Assembly: GCA_034421015.1 (NCBI GenBank)
Contig: DAOUKT010000011.1
Coordinates: forward strand, 1-26,838
Direction: 5' to 3'
Source: DAOUJW01 sp034421015
GTDB taxonomy: Bacteria; Chloroflexota; Dehalococcoidia; Lucifugimonadales; UBA2985
Length of the DNA: 26,838 nucleotides
The position numbers and the translations under genes were made by a program. The notes below the pieces were generated by a model that did no database searches, was not told the DNA's origin, and saw only the letters and a list, made by a program, of their open reading frames with translations. This document shows, piece after piece, positions 13,188 through 22,502 of this stretch. Numbering within the stretch: position 1 is the stretch's first letter; each line of letters opens with the position of its first letter.

Positions 13188-14537
13188 ATGTTGAGGGAGA
13201 TGACCCAGGACCTGGAACAGGCCAGAGAGTACGTCCTGAGTATGGTGCGGGAGAACGACGTCAAGTTCATCCGCCTGTGGTTCACGGACATCCTCGGCGC
13301 GCTGAAGGGGTTTGCCATAACGTCCCAGCAGCTGGAGAAGGCCCTTGAGGAGGGCGTGGGATTTGACGGCGCGTCGATACAGGGTTTCGCCCGCATGGAC
13401 GAGAGCGACATGGTCGCCATGCCGGACCCCACCACATTCCGTATACTCCCCTGGCGGCCAAGACAGAACGCCGTGGCCCGCATGATGTGCGACATCCTCA
13501 CGCCCAAGTATGAGCCCTTCGAGGGAGACCCCAGGTACGTCCTGAAGCGCAACCTTGAACGGGCCGCCGCTCTCGGCTTCACCTACTACGTGGGCCCGGA
13601 GATGGAATACTTCTACTTCAAGAGCCCCGACTCCACTGATGTCCTGGACCAGGCGGGCTACTTTGACCAGACCCCCATGGACCTCTCCACGGATCTCCGA
13701 CGTGAGACTATTCTGACGCTGGAGGAGATGGGGATAGGTGTGGAATTCCTCCACCATGAGGCGGCCACCAGCCAGCACGAGATAGACCTGGGCTACTCCG
13801 ACGCCCTGACCATGGCAGACAATGTGATGACCCACAGACTGGTGGTCAAGGAGGTGGCCATGAGCCACGGGGTGTATGCCACCTTCATGCCGAAACCCAT
13901 CTCCAGTGAGAACGGCAGCGGCATGCACGTTCACCAGTCGCTGTTCAAAGGCGGGCAGAATGCCTTCTACGACCCCAACGCAGACGACCGTCTGTCCCAC
14001 GTGGCCAGGCAGTTCGTTGCGGGGCTGATGCGCAACGCTCCGCAGATAACGGCCGTGACCAACCAGTGGGTCAACTCCTACAAGCGGCTGGTTCCCGGCT
14101 ACGAGGCGCCAGTGTACATCTCCTGGGCGCGTATAAACAGGGGAGACCTGATACGCGTGCCGTCATACAAAGAGGGGCGGGACGAGGCGGTGCGCATCGA
14201 GTACCGCGCCCCGGACCCCGCCTGCAATCCGTACCTGGCCTTCTCTGTGATGCTGGCTTCGGGCCTGGAGGGCATCGAGAAGGAGTACAAGGCCCCGGAC
14301 GCCGTTGAGGAGAACGTATACATGATGTCCGACGAGGAGCGAGCCCGGAGAAATATCGGGATGCTGCCCGACAACCTCTGGGAGGCCGTTTCCCTTACGG
14401 AAAAGAGCAATCTGGTGAAGGAGTCCCTGGGGGAGTTCGTGTTCAACACCTTCATTCAGAACAAGAAGAGGGAATGGGGCGATTACAAGTCCAAGGTGAC
14501 CGACTACGAGATTCGGCGATACCTTCCCATCCTCTAG
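13188..14537 (+). CDS. glnA: Glutamine synthetase type I, alpha subtype
   Basis: This is the second glutamine synthetase, 449 residues, the shorter form typical of GSI-alpha. FDGASIQGFARMDESDM (59-75) contains Arg69 at the position of Bacillus Arg62, which mediates feedback inhibition. Metal ligands lie in GPEMEYFYF (136-144), HHEAATSQHEID (189-200), and ENGSGMHVHQS. NSYKRLVPGYEAP is conserved. The beta-type insertion and adenylylation Tyr context are missing (ENVYMMSDEERAR). The ATG at 13188 follows CAGGGGG; in-frame upstream GTG starts would run through the dyad and were rejected. It is 31 bases ahead of gltB, so it probably opens a glnA-gltB-gltD operon driven by the promoter at 13085-13113. 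Regulation by feedback rather than adenylylation is the family expectation. Confidence 0.95.
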   Translation: MLREMTQDLEQAREYVLSMVRENDVKFIRLWFTDILGALKGFAITSQQLEKALEEGVGFDGASIQGFARMDESDMVAMPDPTTFRILPWRPRQNAVARMMCDILTPKYEPFEGDPRYVLKRNLERAAALGFTYYVGPEMEYFYFKSPDSTDVLDQAGYFDQTPMDLSTDLRRETILTLEEMGIGVEFLHHEAATSQHEIDLGYSDALTMADNVMTHRLVVKEVAMSHGVYATFMPKPISSENGSGMHVHQSLFKGGQNAFYDPNADDRLSHVARQFVAGLMRNAPQITAVTNQWVNSYKRLVPGYEAPVYISWARINRGDLIRVPSYKEGRDEAVRIEYRAPDPACNPYLAFSVMLASGLEGIEKEYKAPDAVEENVYMMSDEERARRNIGMLPDNLWEAVSLTEKSNLVKESLGEFVFNTFIQNKKREWGDYKSKVTDYEIRRYLPIL

Positions 14538-14568
14538 ATGCGGAGTTTACTCAGAGGAGAAGCTACCG

Positions 14569-17500
14569 ATGGCACAGGACAAATTCGGGCTTTACGACCC
14601 AAGATTCGAACGAGACGCTTGTGGAGTTGGCCTGGCCGCCAACATCAGCGGCGCTAAGTCTCACGAGGTCATAAAGAACGGTCTGAAGATCCTGGTCAAC
14701 CTGGCGCACCGCGGCGCGTGCGGCTGCGACCCCGCCACGGGAGACGGCGCAGGCGCGCTTATCCAGATACCCCACGCACTCCTCTCGGAGGAGTGCGCAA
14801 AGCTGGGCTTTGCCCTCCCCGCGCCGGGCGAGTACGGCGTTGGAATGGTCTTCCTGCCCCCGGACGCCGAGCGGCGCCGGGCCTGTGAGGCCGTCGTTGA
14901 GAATGCGATTGCCGGTGAGGGACAGCGGCTTCTCGGCTGGAGGGACGTGCCCGTAGACGACTCCGAAATCGGCTACATAGCCAGGGACTCGCAGCCACGC
15001 ATTCGCCAGGTCTTCGTGGCCCGGGGCAGCGACGTCAAGGACGAGGCCCACTTCGAGCGCAGGCTGTACGTCATTCGCAAGGTGATTGAGCGCGCCGTGG
15101 ACGGCCTTGACGACGAGTCCAGGCGGCACTTCTACATCCCCAGCCTGTACAGCAACCGCATTGTGTACAAGGGCCTGCTCATGGGCACCCAGCTTGAGGG
15201 CTTCTACCCGGACCTCACGGACCCCAGGGCGCTCAGCGCCTTTGCAATGGTGCACGCGCGGTTCAGCACCAACACCCTCGGTTCTTGGAGGCTGGCCCAC
15301 CCATATCGTCTGATTTGCCACAACGGCGAAATCAACACCCTGCGGGGCAACATCAACTGGATGACGGCTCGACAGGCCCTGTTCTCATCGCCCCTCTTTG
15401 GCGAGGACATGTCCAAGCTGTTCCCCATCATCACGCCGGGAGCCAGCGACACCGCCACCTTCGACAACGCCCTTGAGTTGCTCCTGGCCACCGGTCGCTC
15501 CCTTCCCCACGCCCTGATGATGATGATCCCGGAGGCCACCGGGGAGCACGTTGAGGTGGACCAGGTGAAGCGGGACTTCTACGAGTATCACTCGTCATTC
15601 ATGGAGCCGTGGGACGGCCCCGCGCTCATCGCAGCAACCGACGGACACAAAATCGGCGTGGTGCTGGACCGCAACGGGCTTCGCCCCTGCCGCTACCTGG
15701 TCACCACCGACGACCTCCTGGTCATGGCCTCAGAGACCGGCGTCCTGGAAATCCCGCCTGAGAAGATCAGGTTCAAGTCCAGGATACGGCCAGGGAGGAT
15801 GTTCCTGCTGGACACTGAGGAGGCGCGCATCATCGAGGATACGGAGCTGAAGGAGGGCCTGTCCACCAGGAAGCCCTACGGCCAGTGGCTTGCCGAGAAC
15901 AGGGTCACCCTGGACATGCTGCCGGAGCCTGCAAAGGTGGAACAACCGGACATGGACACCCTCGTCAAGCGGCAGCGGGCATTCGGCTACACCAGCGAGG
16001 ATCTGAACATGCTGATGGAGCCTATGGCCGTCACCGGCCAGGAACCCGTCGGGTCCATGGGCAATGACACGCCGTTGGCGGTGCTGTCCGGCAGGTCGCA
16101 TCTGCTGTTCAACTACTTCAAGCAGCTCTTCGCCCAGGTCTCCAATCCGCCCCTGGACGCCATCCGGGAGGAGCTTGTCACCTCCCTTGAGGCCTTCATC
16201 GGCTCCGAGCAGAACCTGTTCGAGGAGACGCCGGAGCACTGCCACCAGCTTAGGCTCCAGCAGCCCATCCTCACCAACGCGGAGCTGGAGAAGGTGCGCA
16301 ACATCGCCCACGGCAACATGAGGGCAACGACCTGCTCGACGCTCTTCGACGCGCAGGCCGGTCCCGGCGCTCTGGAGAAGGCCCTTGACGACCTCTGCCT
16401 GCAGGCCTCCGAGGCCGTGAAGGACGGGGTCAGTCTGATTGTGCTCTCGGACAGGGGCGTGGACGCGCGCTATGCGCCCATTCCCAGCCTCCTGGCGACC
16501 TCCGCTGTGCATCACCACCTCATCCGGGAGGGGACGCGCGGCAGGGTGGGCCTTGTTGTGGAGTCCGGGGAGCCGCGCGAGGTCATGCACTTCGCTCTGC
16601 TGATAGGCTACGGCGCGGGCGCGATCAACCCGTACCTGGCGTTTGAGACGCTCCACGACCTTTCGGGGCGGGGAATCCTTCCCGACAGCGTTGACGCCTA
16701 CACCGCCGAGAAGAACTTTATCAAGGCCATCAACAAGGGCGTCCTGAAGGTCATGTCCAAGATGGGCATATCCACCATTCACAGCTACAGGGGCGCCCAG
16801 ATTTTCGAGGCCGTTGGCCTCAGCCAGGAGCTGATTGACCGGTACTTCACCTGGACGCCCTCCAGGATTGAGGGCATTGGCCTGGAGACCATAGAGGAGG
16901 AGGCCAGGCAGCGTCACGGCTTCAGCTACGCCAATGGCAGGGTATCGAGCGCGCTTGACCTGGACGAGGGCGGCCAATATCAGTGGAGGCGCAACGGCGA
17001 GTATCACATGTATAACCCGGAGTCCATCAGCCTGCTGCAGGAGTCGACGGGCAACAACGACTACGGGACCTACAAGCGCTTCGCCGACCTGATTGACGAG
17101 CGCGAGCGGCAGCTGTCCACACTACGTGGGCTGCTCGACTTCAAGACGATGGATGAGCCAATCCCCCTGGACGAGGTGGAGCCTGCGGAGGAGATAGTCA
17201 AGCGGTTCGCTACGGGCGCAATCTCCCTGGGCGCAATCAGCCGCGAGGCCCACGAGACCCTTGCAATCGCCACCAACCGCATTGGGGCCAAGAGCAACAC
17301 GGGCGAGGGAGGCGAGGACTATCGCCGCTTCACCCCGGACGCCAACGGCGACTCCCGGAACAGCGCGATGAAGCAGGTGGCCTCCGGCCGCTTCGGAGTC
17401 ACCACCAACTACCTGGTGAACGCCGCGGACCTGCAGATCAAGATGGCCCAGGGGTCCAAGCCCGGCGAGGGCGGGCAGCTGCCCGGCCACAAGGTGGACG

Positions 17501-19104
17501 AGTACATCGGCTGGATCCGCCACACCACACCCGGCGTGGAGCTGATTTCGCCGCCGCCTCACCACGACATCTACTCCATTGAGGACCTGGCGCAGCTCAT
17601 CCACGACCTGAAGAACGTCAATCCCACGGCGAGGGTGCACGTGAAGCTGGTGGCCGAGGTGGGCGTGGGCATCATCGCTGCCGGCGTGTCCAAGGGCCAC
17701 GGCGACGTGGTGCTCATAAGCGGCGACAGCGGCGGCACCGGGGCCTCCCCCGAGTCCTCCATCAAGCACGCCGGCCTCCCCTGGGAGCTTGGGCTTGCGG
17801 AGACCCACCAGGTCCTGCTTATGAATGACCTGCGAGGCCGCATCGTCGTGCAGACGGACGGCCAGCTCAAGACCGGCAGGGACGTTGCCATCGCCTGTCT
17901 GCTGGGAGCGGAGGAGTTCGGCTTCTCCACGGCGCCCCTGGTTACCCTGGGCTGCATCATGCTGCGAAAGTGCCACCTCAACACCTGCTCAGTCGGCATT
18001 GCGACCCAGAACCCGGAGCTTCGCAAGAGGTTCGCGGGGCAGCCGGAGGCGGTCATCAACTACTTCTTCTTCGTGGCCGAGCACCTTCGGGAGATAATGG
18101 CCCAGATGGGGTTCCGCACGGTCAACGAGATGGTGGGTCGCATGGACAGGCTGGAGCCTGGCAAGGCCATCGACCACTGGAAGGCCAGGGGCCTCGACCT
18201 GACGCCCATGCTGGAGCTGCCGGAGGTGCCGGAGAGCGTCGCCACCTTCTGCAGCCAGGCCCAGGACCACGGGCTGGAGCACGCCCTTGACCATAAGCTG
18301 ATTGAGCTCTCCCAAAATGCCCTGGAGAGGGGGGAGCGTGTGGACATAAGCCTCCCCATCAGCAACTCCAACCGGGTGGTGGCAACCATGCTCAGCGGCC
18401 AGGTGGCCAAGCGCTACGGCGAGGACGGCCTGCCGGACGACACCATCAACATCTCCTTCAAGGGCTCCGCGGGCCAGAGCTTCGGCGCGTTCATGGCCAA
18501 GGGCATATCCATGTCCCTGGAGGGGGACTCCAACGACTACTTTGCCAAGGGCATCTCAGGCGGCCGCGTTGCGGTCTACCCGCCGGAGGGATCGACCTTT
18601 TTGCCGGAGGAGAACATCATTGTCGGCAACGTGGCGCTTTACGGGGCCACCGGCGGCAAGGCGTTCATCCGCGGCGTTGCCGGAGAGCGCTTCGCAGTCC
18701 GCAACAGCGGCGCCCACACAGTTGTGGAGGGCGTCGGCGACCACGGCTGCGAGTACATGACGGGCGGTCTGGTAGTGGTTCTCGGGGCCACGGGCCGCAA
18801 CTTCGCTGCGGGCATGAGCGGCGGCTACGCCTACGTCCTGGACGAGGACGGCGGATTCCGCAGACGGTGCAACGTGGACATGGTGGGTCTGGAGCCTGTG
18901 ACCGACAGCGAGGACATCGCCGTCCTGCGTGACCTGATAGAGGAGCACGTCAGGCACACCGGCAGCGGGAAGGGCAGCCGGGCGCTGGCGGACTGGGACA
19001 ACGTGCTGCCGAAGTTCGTGAAGGTGTTCCCCCACGACTTCAGGCGCGTCCTGGAGGAGCGGAGGCAGAGGGGAATCGCCGTCGGAGCGGTGGCCGGTGG
19101 GTAA
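14569..19104 (+). CDS. gltB: Glutamate synthase large subunit
   Basis: This subunit transfers the amide nitrogen of glutamine to 2-oxoglutarate, giving two glutamate. It has 1511 residues, full length for the family. A short 17-residue propeptide precedes the expected N-terminal nucleophile Cys18 (RDACGVGLAANI) of the class II glutaminase domain (to about residue 400). The central domain follows, then the FMN-binding synthase domain with SGDSGGTGASPESS. The 3Fe-4S ligands Cys1129, Cys1135 and Cys1140 lie in CIMLRKCHLNTC. The C-terminal GXGXG beta-helix covers about 1240-1480. The ATG follows AGAGGAGAAG. The 3' end overlaps gltD by eight bases. No frameshift or internal stop is seen. Confidence 0.97.
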   Translation: MAQDKFGLYDPRFERDACGVGLAANISGAKSHEVIKNGLKILVNLAHRGACGCDPATGDGAGALIQIPHALLSEECAKLGFALPAPGEYGVGMVFLPPDAERRRACEAVVENAIAGEGQRLLGWRDVPVDDSEIGYIARDSQPRIRQVFVARGSDVKDEAHFERRLYVIRKVIERAVDGLDDESRRHFYIPSLYSNRIVYKGLLMGTQLEGFYPDLTDPRALSAFAMVHARFSTNTLGSWRLAHPYRLICHNGEINTLRGNINWMTARQALFSSPLFGEDMSKLFPIITPGASDTATFDNALELLLATGRSLPHALMMMIPEATGEHVEVDQVKRDFYEYHSSFMEPWDGPALIAATDGHKIGVVLDRNGLRPCRYLVTTDDLLVMASETGVLEIPPEKIRFKSRIRPGRMFLLDTEEARIIEDTELKEGLSTRKPYGQWLAENRVTLDMLPEPAKVEQPDMDTLVKRQRAFGYTSEDLNMLMEPMAVTGQEPVGSMGNDTPLAVLSGRSHLLFNYFKQLFAQVSNPPLDAIREELVTSLEAFIGSEQNLFEETPEHCHQLRLQQPILTNAELEKVRNIAHGNMRATTCSTLFDAQAGPGALEKALDDLCLQASEAVKDGVSLIVLSDRGVDARYAPIPSLLATSAVHHHLIREGTRGRVGLVVESGEPREVMHFALLIGYGAGAINPYLAFETLHDLSGRGILPDSVDAYTAEKNFIKAINKGVLKVMSKMGISTIHSYRGAQIFEAVGLSQELIDRYFTWTPSRIEGIGLETIEEEARQRHGFSYANGRVSSALDLDEGGQYQWRRNGEYHMYNPESISLLQESTGNNDYGTYKRFADLIDERERQLSTLRGLLDFKTMDEPIPLDEVEPAEEIVKRFATGAISLGAISREAHETLAIATNRIGAKSNTGEGGEDYRRFTPDANGDSRNSAMKQVASGRFGVTTNYLVNAADLQIKMAQGSKPGEGGQLPGHKVDEYIGWIRHTTPGVELISPPPHHDIYSIEDLAQLIHDLKNVNPTARVHVKLVAEVGVGIIAAGVSKGHGDVVLISGDSGGTGASPESSIKHAGLPWELGLAETHQVLLMNDLRGRIVVQTDGQLKTGRDVAIACLLGAEEFGFSTAPLVTLGCIMLRKCHLNTCSVGIATQNPELRKRFAGQPEAVINYFFFVAEHLREIMAQMGFRTVNEMVGRMDRLEPGKAIDHWKARGLDLTPMLELPEVPESVATFCSQAQDHGLEHALDHKLIELSQNALERGERVDISLPISNSNRVVATMLSGQVAKRYGEDGLPDDTINISFKGSAGQSFGAFMAKGISMSLEGDSNDYFAKGISGGRVAVYPPEGSTFLPEENIIVGNVALYGATGGKAFIRGVAGERFAVRNSGAHTVVEGVGDHGCEYMTGGLVVVLGATGRNFAAGMSGGYAYVLDEDGGFRRRCNVDMVGLEPVTDSEDIAVLRDLIEEHVRHTGSGKGSRALADWDNVLPKFVKVFPHDFRRVLEERRQRGIAVGAVAGG

Positions 19105-20548
19105 ACCGACCGGATTCATGGAGTTCTCGCGGAAGCCGCCTCCTCGGCGCTCCGTTCAGGACCGCGTGAAGGACTCCCGTGAGTTCTATCTTGAGTGGGC
19201 CGAGCAGGACGCCCGGGACCAGGGCGCGCGCTGCATGAACTGCGCGGTGCCCTTCTGCCACACGGGCTGCCCCCTTGGCAACCTCATCCCTGAGTGGAAC
19301 GACCTTGTGTACAAGGGCGAGTGGCAGAGCGCGCTGGCGAGACTCCACTCCACCAACAACTTCCCGGAGTTCACCGGACGCATCTGCCCGGCCCCCTGCG
19401 AGCCTGCCTGCGTCCTGTCCATCAATGAAGACCCGGTGACCATTGAGTACATCGAGAAGGCGATTGCGGACCGCGGCTTCCAGGAGGGGTGGATTACGGC
19501 CGAGCCGCCGGCGCATCGCACGGGCAAGCGGGTGGCGGTCGTCGGCTCAGGGCCGGCGGGCATGGCCGCGGCGCAGCAGCTGAACCGCGCCGGCCATCTG
19601 GTGACCCTCTTCGAGCGGGACGAGTACATAGGCGGTCTGCTTCGACTGGGCATCCCGGACTTCAAGATGGAGAAGCACGTCGTGCAGCGGCGGGTGGACA
19701 TCATGGCCGAGGAGGGCGTGATCTTCCGCACCGGCGCGAACGTGGGCATCGACGTCACGGCCGCGGACCTGCAGCGCGAGTTCGACGCCGTCTGCCTGAC
19801 CATCGGCGCATGCGAGGCCAGGGAGCTTCCCGTGCCGGGCCGCGACCTGGAGGGCGTTCACCTGGCTATGGAGTACCTGACGCAGCAGAACCGGCGCATC
19901 TCGGGCCAGTCCTTCAACTCCCAGGACATCATCACGGCCGAGGGCAAGCGGGTCATCATCCTCGGCGGCGGCGATACGGGCGCAGACTGCCTGGGCACGG
20001 CCCACCGCCAGGGCGCGGAGGTTGTCTATCAGCTTGAGCTTCTCCCGGAGCCCCCGGAACAGCGCCGCTCCAACAATCCCTGGCCCCAGTGGCCCATCAT
20101 CCTCAGGACCTCCGCCGCCCACGAGGAGGGCGGAATCCGCGACTACAACGTCCTGACCAAGAGCTTCTCCGGCAGCAACGGCAAGGTTGAGGCCCTCAAC
20201 GCCGTGCGCGTGGAGTGGGGCCCGCCCGACGCTTCGGGCAGGCCGGCCATGCGCGAGGTGGAGGGCAGCGAGTTCTCCATCGGCGTTGACCTGGTGCTGC
20301 TGGCGATGGGCTTCATTCACCCGGAACACCCGGGCATTGTCACGGACCTGGGCCTGGAGCTTGACGGCCGGGGCAACATCGCCGCCAACGCCGACCGCAT
20401 GTCCAGCGTGCCCGGCGTCTTCGCCGCCGGCGACTCCGTCCGGGGCGCCTCCCTTGTGGTGTGGGCCATAGCCGAAGGCCGACAGGCGGCCCACGGCATA
20501 GACAAGTACCTCATGGGCCACTCCAGCCTCCCCAGCGTGCGGGTTTAG
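19097..20548 (+). CDS. gltD: Glutamate synthase small subunit
   Basis: This 483-residue subunit oxidises NAD(P)H and passes electrons through FAD and Fe-S clusters to GltB. The N-terminal ferredoxin-like part has Cys46, 49, 54 and 58 (CMNCAVPFCHTGC) and Cys97, 101 and 105 (CPAPCEPAC). The FAD loop is VVGSGPAGMAAA (148-159), the nucleotide loop is ILGGGDTGADCLG (288-300), and the C-terminal FAD motif is GVFAAGDSVRGASLVVWAI (key part AAGDSVRGA). The GTG start at 19097 yields the usual MGKPTGFMEF opening and overlaps the gltB stop, so the pair is translationally coupled. It closes the glnA-gltB-gltD operon. Confidence 0.96.
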   Translation: MGKPTGFMEFSRKPPPRRSVQDRVKDSREFYLEWAEQDARDQGARCMNCAVPFCHTGCPLGNLIPEWNDLVYKGEWQSALARLHSTNNFPEFTGRICPAPCEPACVLSINEDPVTIEYIEKAIADRGFQEGWITAEPPAHRTGKRVAVVGSGPAGMAAAQQLNRAGHLVTLFERDEYIGGLLRLGIPDFKMEKHVVQRRVDIMAEEGVIFRTGANVGIDVTAADLQREFDAVCLTIGACEARELPVPGRDLEGVHLAMEYLTQQNRRISGQSFNSQDIITAEGKRVIILGGGDTGADCLGTAHRQGAEVVYQLELLPEPPEQRRSNNPWPQWPIILRTSAAHEEGGIRDYNVLTKSFSGSNGKVEALNAVRVEWGPPDASGRPAMREVEGSEFSIGVDLVLLAMGFIHPEHPGIVTDLGLELDGRGNIAANADRMSSVPGVFAAGDSVRGASLVVWAIAEGRQAAHGIDKYLMGHSSLPSVRV

Positions 20549-20573
20549 GGCCAGCAAGACTGGGACTACTCCA

Positions 20574-21932
20574 GTGCGTTCTTTGCTTCTCTGCTGTGCT
20601 GGGATCGCCCTGCTGGCGGCATGCACCGAGTCTGAACCCACACAACCTGCTGCTCCCAGCCCGACCTCCACATATGCTCCTACTGCCACACCTATCCCCA
20701 CATCATCGCTACCTCCAGAGTCGGCATCAGCCCAAGAGGTTCTGAAAGCAGTCTCCGCCGCGATGAGCTCCGTAGAGTCCGGGCGCGTGGAGATGACTAT
20801 AACGGCTCAGTCAGACTACGATAGGGCGCAGAACTATGTCGTGGAGTTAGAGGGGGGCTTTCAAGCTCCGGACCGTACCCAATTTGAAGCGACCGTACCT
20901 AACGCAGACTACAGCGGTGTAGTGGAAATTATCGGGGTCGGCGGTCTGACATACACGTTGGCCCCTGAAGTTGTACCTAGGTGGACAGTTAACCTCGATC
21001 CCATCACTCCGTATAAGGACTTCTTCGCTTTTGGTCCATTTAGTACAGACTTCGACGCTGAGGTGATCAATGGCTTCGAGCCAGCCACTCAGGAGACTCT
21101 TGGAGGTGAGCGCGTTTACTACCTGAGGGGTCCAGTGCCAGGGAAGGTTTTGGGTAACCAGCTTGTCAGCCCAAAAGCGATATATGGTGAAGGCGAGATT
21201 GAATACTGGGTAGCTGCTGACGACTTCAGGGTACGTAAAATGGTAATGCAACTTAAAATGCCGGGAGAAGAGCAAGGTATCGGGGATGTGGTGATGCAAA
21301 TAGTCATGACGCTGTCCGACTATGGCAAACCTCTTGATATTCGGAATCCCGCGATTGAACTGCATGATTCCACTTCAGACGACCAGACAGCAGTAACAAC
21401 GAATGTACTGGATACAGGTTGGATAAGGGCAGATATTCCTGAGAAAGGCTTCGCCATCTCGGTGCCGCCATCTTGGGAGTTCGATACCAGAGAGTTGAGT
21501 GCCAACCCAAGTGGCGACATTTGGCTGGCTGCTGAAGACACCACCGGGCCGGACGCACATGGAATCCGCTCTTCATTCAGTCTGCAGATCGACTACTTCT
21601 ATCCCGCATACACAGACGTTCTCGATTATCTTGATACTTTGATAGACAATATGGCATTGGCTGCAAACATAGATAGGGAGGACATTACGGTTGTTAGCGA
21701 TAAACTCCGTCTGAAGCACGCTGGACATGCTGTACAGTTGAGCTTCTTCAAAACCTTACCAACCCTTGACGCCGAGATATTCCATGTAGTGTGGGTTGTG
21801 GAACAAGAGCGGTCAGCGTTTATTGTCCACTTCACTACACCCGCGGAAATAGCTGAGGAGGCTGCCCCAGTCTTTGTGGATATTGCCACAAACATTGAGA
21901 CTTACGAGCCAGACAACAGACCAGAGCCTTAG
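20574..21932 (+). CDS. Lipoprotein with LppX-like and PsbP-like regions
   Basis: This 452-residue secreted lipoprotein begins with a hydrophobic signal ending in a good lipobox (LAAC, Cys17). A Pro/Thr/Ser-rich linker covers about 18-52. The region about 54-265 (SGRVEMTITAQ, FQAPDRTQFEATV, GLTYTL, YWVAADDFRVRKM) looks like the LppX/LprG/LolA-type lipid- or ligand-binding fold. The region about 285-450 (EKGFAISVPPSWEFDTRE, FIVHFTTPAE) resembles PsbP-like or related domains. The GTG start 25 bases after gltD has no strong ribosome-binding site. Codon use is clearly more AT-rich than the surrounding genes, which suggests recent acquisition or weak expression. Its function is unknown and it need not belong to the gltBD operon. 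Confidence 0.75.
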   Translation: MRSLLLCCAGIALLAACTESEPTQPAAPSPTSTYAPTATPIPTSSLPPESASAQEVLKAVSAAMSSVESGRVEMTITAQSDYDRAQNYVVELEGGFQAPDRTQFEATVPNADYSGVVEIIGVGGLTYTLAPEVVPRWTVNLDPITPYKDFFAFGPFSTDFDAEVINGFEPATQETLGGERVYYLRGPVPGKVLGNQLVSPKAIYGEGEIEYWVAADDFRVRKMVMQLKMPGEEQGIGDVVMQIVMTLSDYGKPLDIRNPAIELHDSTSDDQTAVTTNVLDTGWIRADIPEKGFAISVPPSWEFDTRELSANPSGDIWLAAEDTTGPDAHGIRSSFSLQIDYFYPAYTDVLDYLDTLIDNMALAANIDREDITVVSDKLRLKHAGHAVQLSFFKTLPTLDAEIFHVVWVVEQERSAFIVHFTTPAEIAEEAAPVFVDIATNIETYEPDNRPEP

Positions 21933-21989
21933 GATTGGTTTGACCCAGAGCTTCTATGATTTGTCCTACCGTTGCTTAAGCCCTACCAA

Positions 21990-22067
21990 CTACCATGCCT
22001 CCTGAAGTATCCGGGTCTGCACTGCAACGTCCTTGTCGGCCACGCTGAGATTCTCAAAATATGCCAT
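21990..22067 (-). pseudogene. Remnant of an iron-ADH-like gene 3' end
   Basis: Positions 21990-22032 match 22503-22545, the 3' end of the iron-ADH-like gene, at 38 of 43 bases with no gap. The minus-strand reading frame is kept to the stop: DVAVQTRILQEAW here against DVAELTRFLQEAW in the intact gene. Upstream of this the similarity stops and only a 25-residue open frame from 22067 remains. I read it as a leftover of a duplicated or deleted paralogue, though an expressed micropeptide is not excluded. Confidence 0.45.
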
Positions 22068-22090
22068 ACTGAGGGTCAAGAAAGACCACC

Positions 22091-22330
22091 ATGCACTCAG
22101 CCAGAACCCGTCTCCCCTGCCAGCACTGCGACCGCACCGGGATATGCACGTCGGGCGAAACGCCCGGGACCAGCTGCCGCGTGTGCGTGCTTGATGCGCA
22201 GCGCGGAGGATTTGTCAGCGGTATCTTGAGGCTGCTGGGCCTGGCGAGGTCTGACCCCAGAGATCCCAACGCGGAGAGCGTTGCGTCTCCGGTGCAGTGC
22301 AGCCACTGCCGCGGCATGTGCTCAGTCTAG
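22091..22330 (+). CDS. Small Cys-rich (zinc-ribbon-like) protein
   Basis: This 79-residue protein has eight cysteines in paired knuckles: Cys10-x2-Cys13-x5-Cys19, Cys29-x2-Cys32 and Cys70-x2-Cys73-x3-Cys77. The CQHCDRTGIC and CSHCRGMC motifs recall the DnaJ-type CxxCxGxG fingers or short zinc ribbons, so metal binding is likely. A hydrophobic patch, GGFVSGILRLLGLA (39-52), separates the two halves. There is no strong ribosome-binding site before the ATG. I judge it coding because the Cys spacing is too regular for chance in a GC-rich frame. No function is assigned. Confidence 0.55.
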   Translation: MHSARTRLPCQHCDRTGICTSGETPGTSCRVCVLDAQRGGFVSGILRLLGLARSDPRDPNAESVASPVQCSHCRGMCSV

Positions 22331-22356
22331 TGGCCGGTCAGCCTGGCGGAAGCTAA

Positions 22357-22393
22357 CCCGCTCGAGTGGTTCGACAAGCTCACCACGAGCGGG
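22357..22393. repeat. REP-like hairpin, inverse copy of 1494-1529
   Basis: CCCGCTC and GAGCGGG arms enclose GTGGTTCGACAAGCTCACCA, the reverse complement of the left copy with few changes. It lies between the small Cys-rich gene and the 3' end of the iron-ADH-like gene. Confidence 0.6.
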
Positions 22394-22432
22394 AACGTGG
22401 GCAGTCAATATGCCACAGGTTTTCCCGCTCAC

Positions 22433-22485
22433 CCCCGTATCAAGTACGGGGCAGGCACTGAGCCTGTCGAAGGGTATGAGCGGGC
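22433..22485. repeat. TCAAG-loop hairpin plus REP-like arm
   Basis: The stem CCCCGTA-TCAAG-TACGGGG (22433-22451) is the inverse orientation of the copy at 5166-5184. It is followed by GAGCCTGTCGAAGGG and GAGCGGG, the second half of the REP-like unit. Confidence 0.65.
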
Positions 22486-22502
22486 AGAACTAACTACAAC
22501 CT

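Noticed and set aside
15730..17007. 425-codon open frame antisense to gltB
   Set aside because: gltB is full length and intact; the antisense frame has no recognisable domain.
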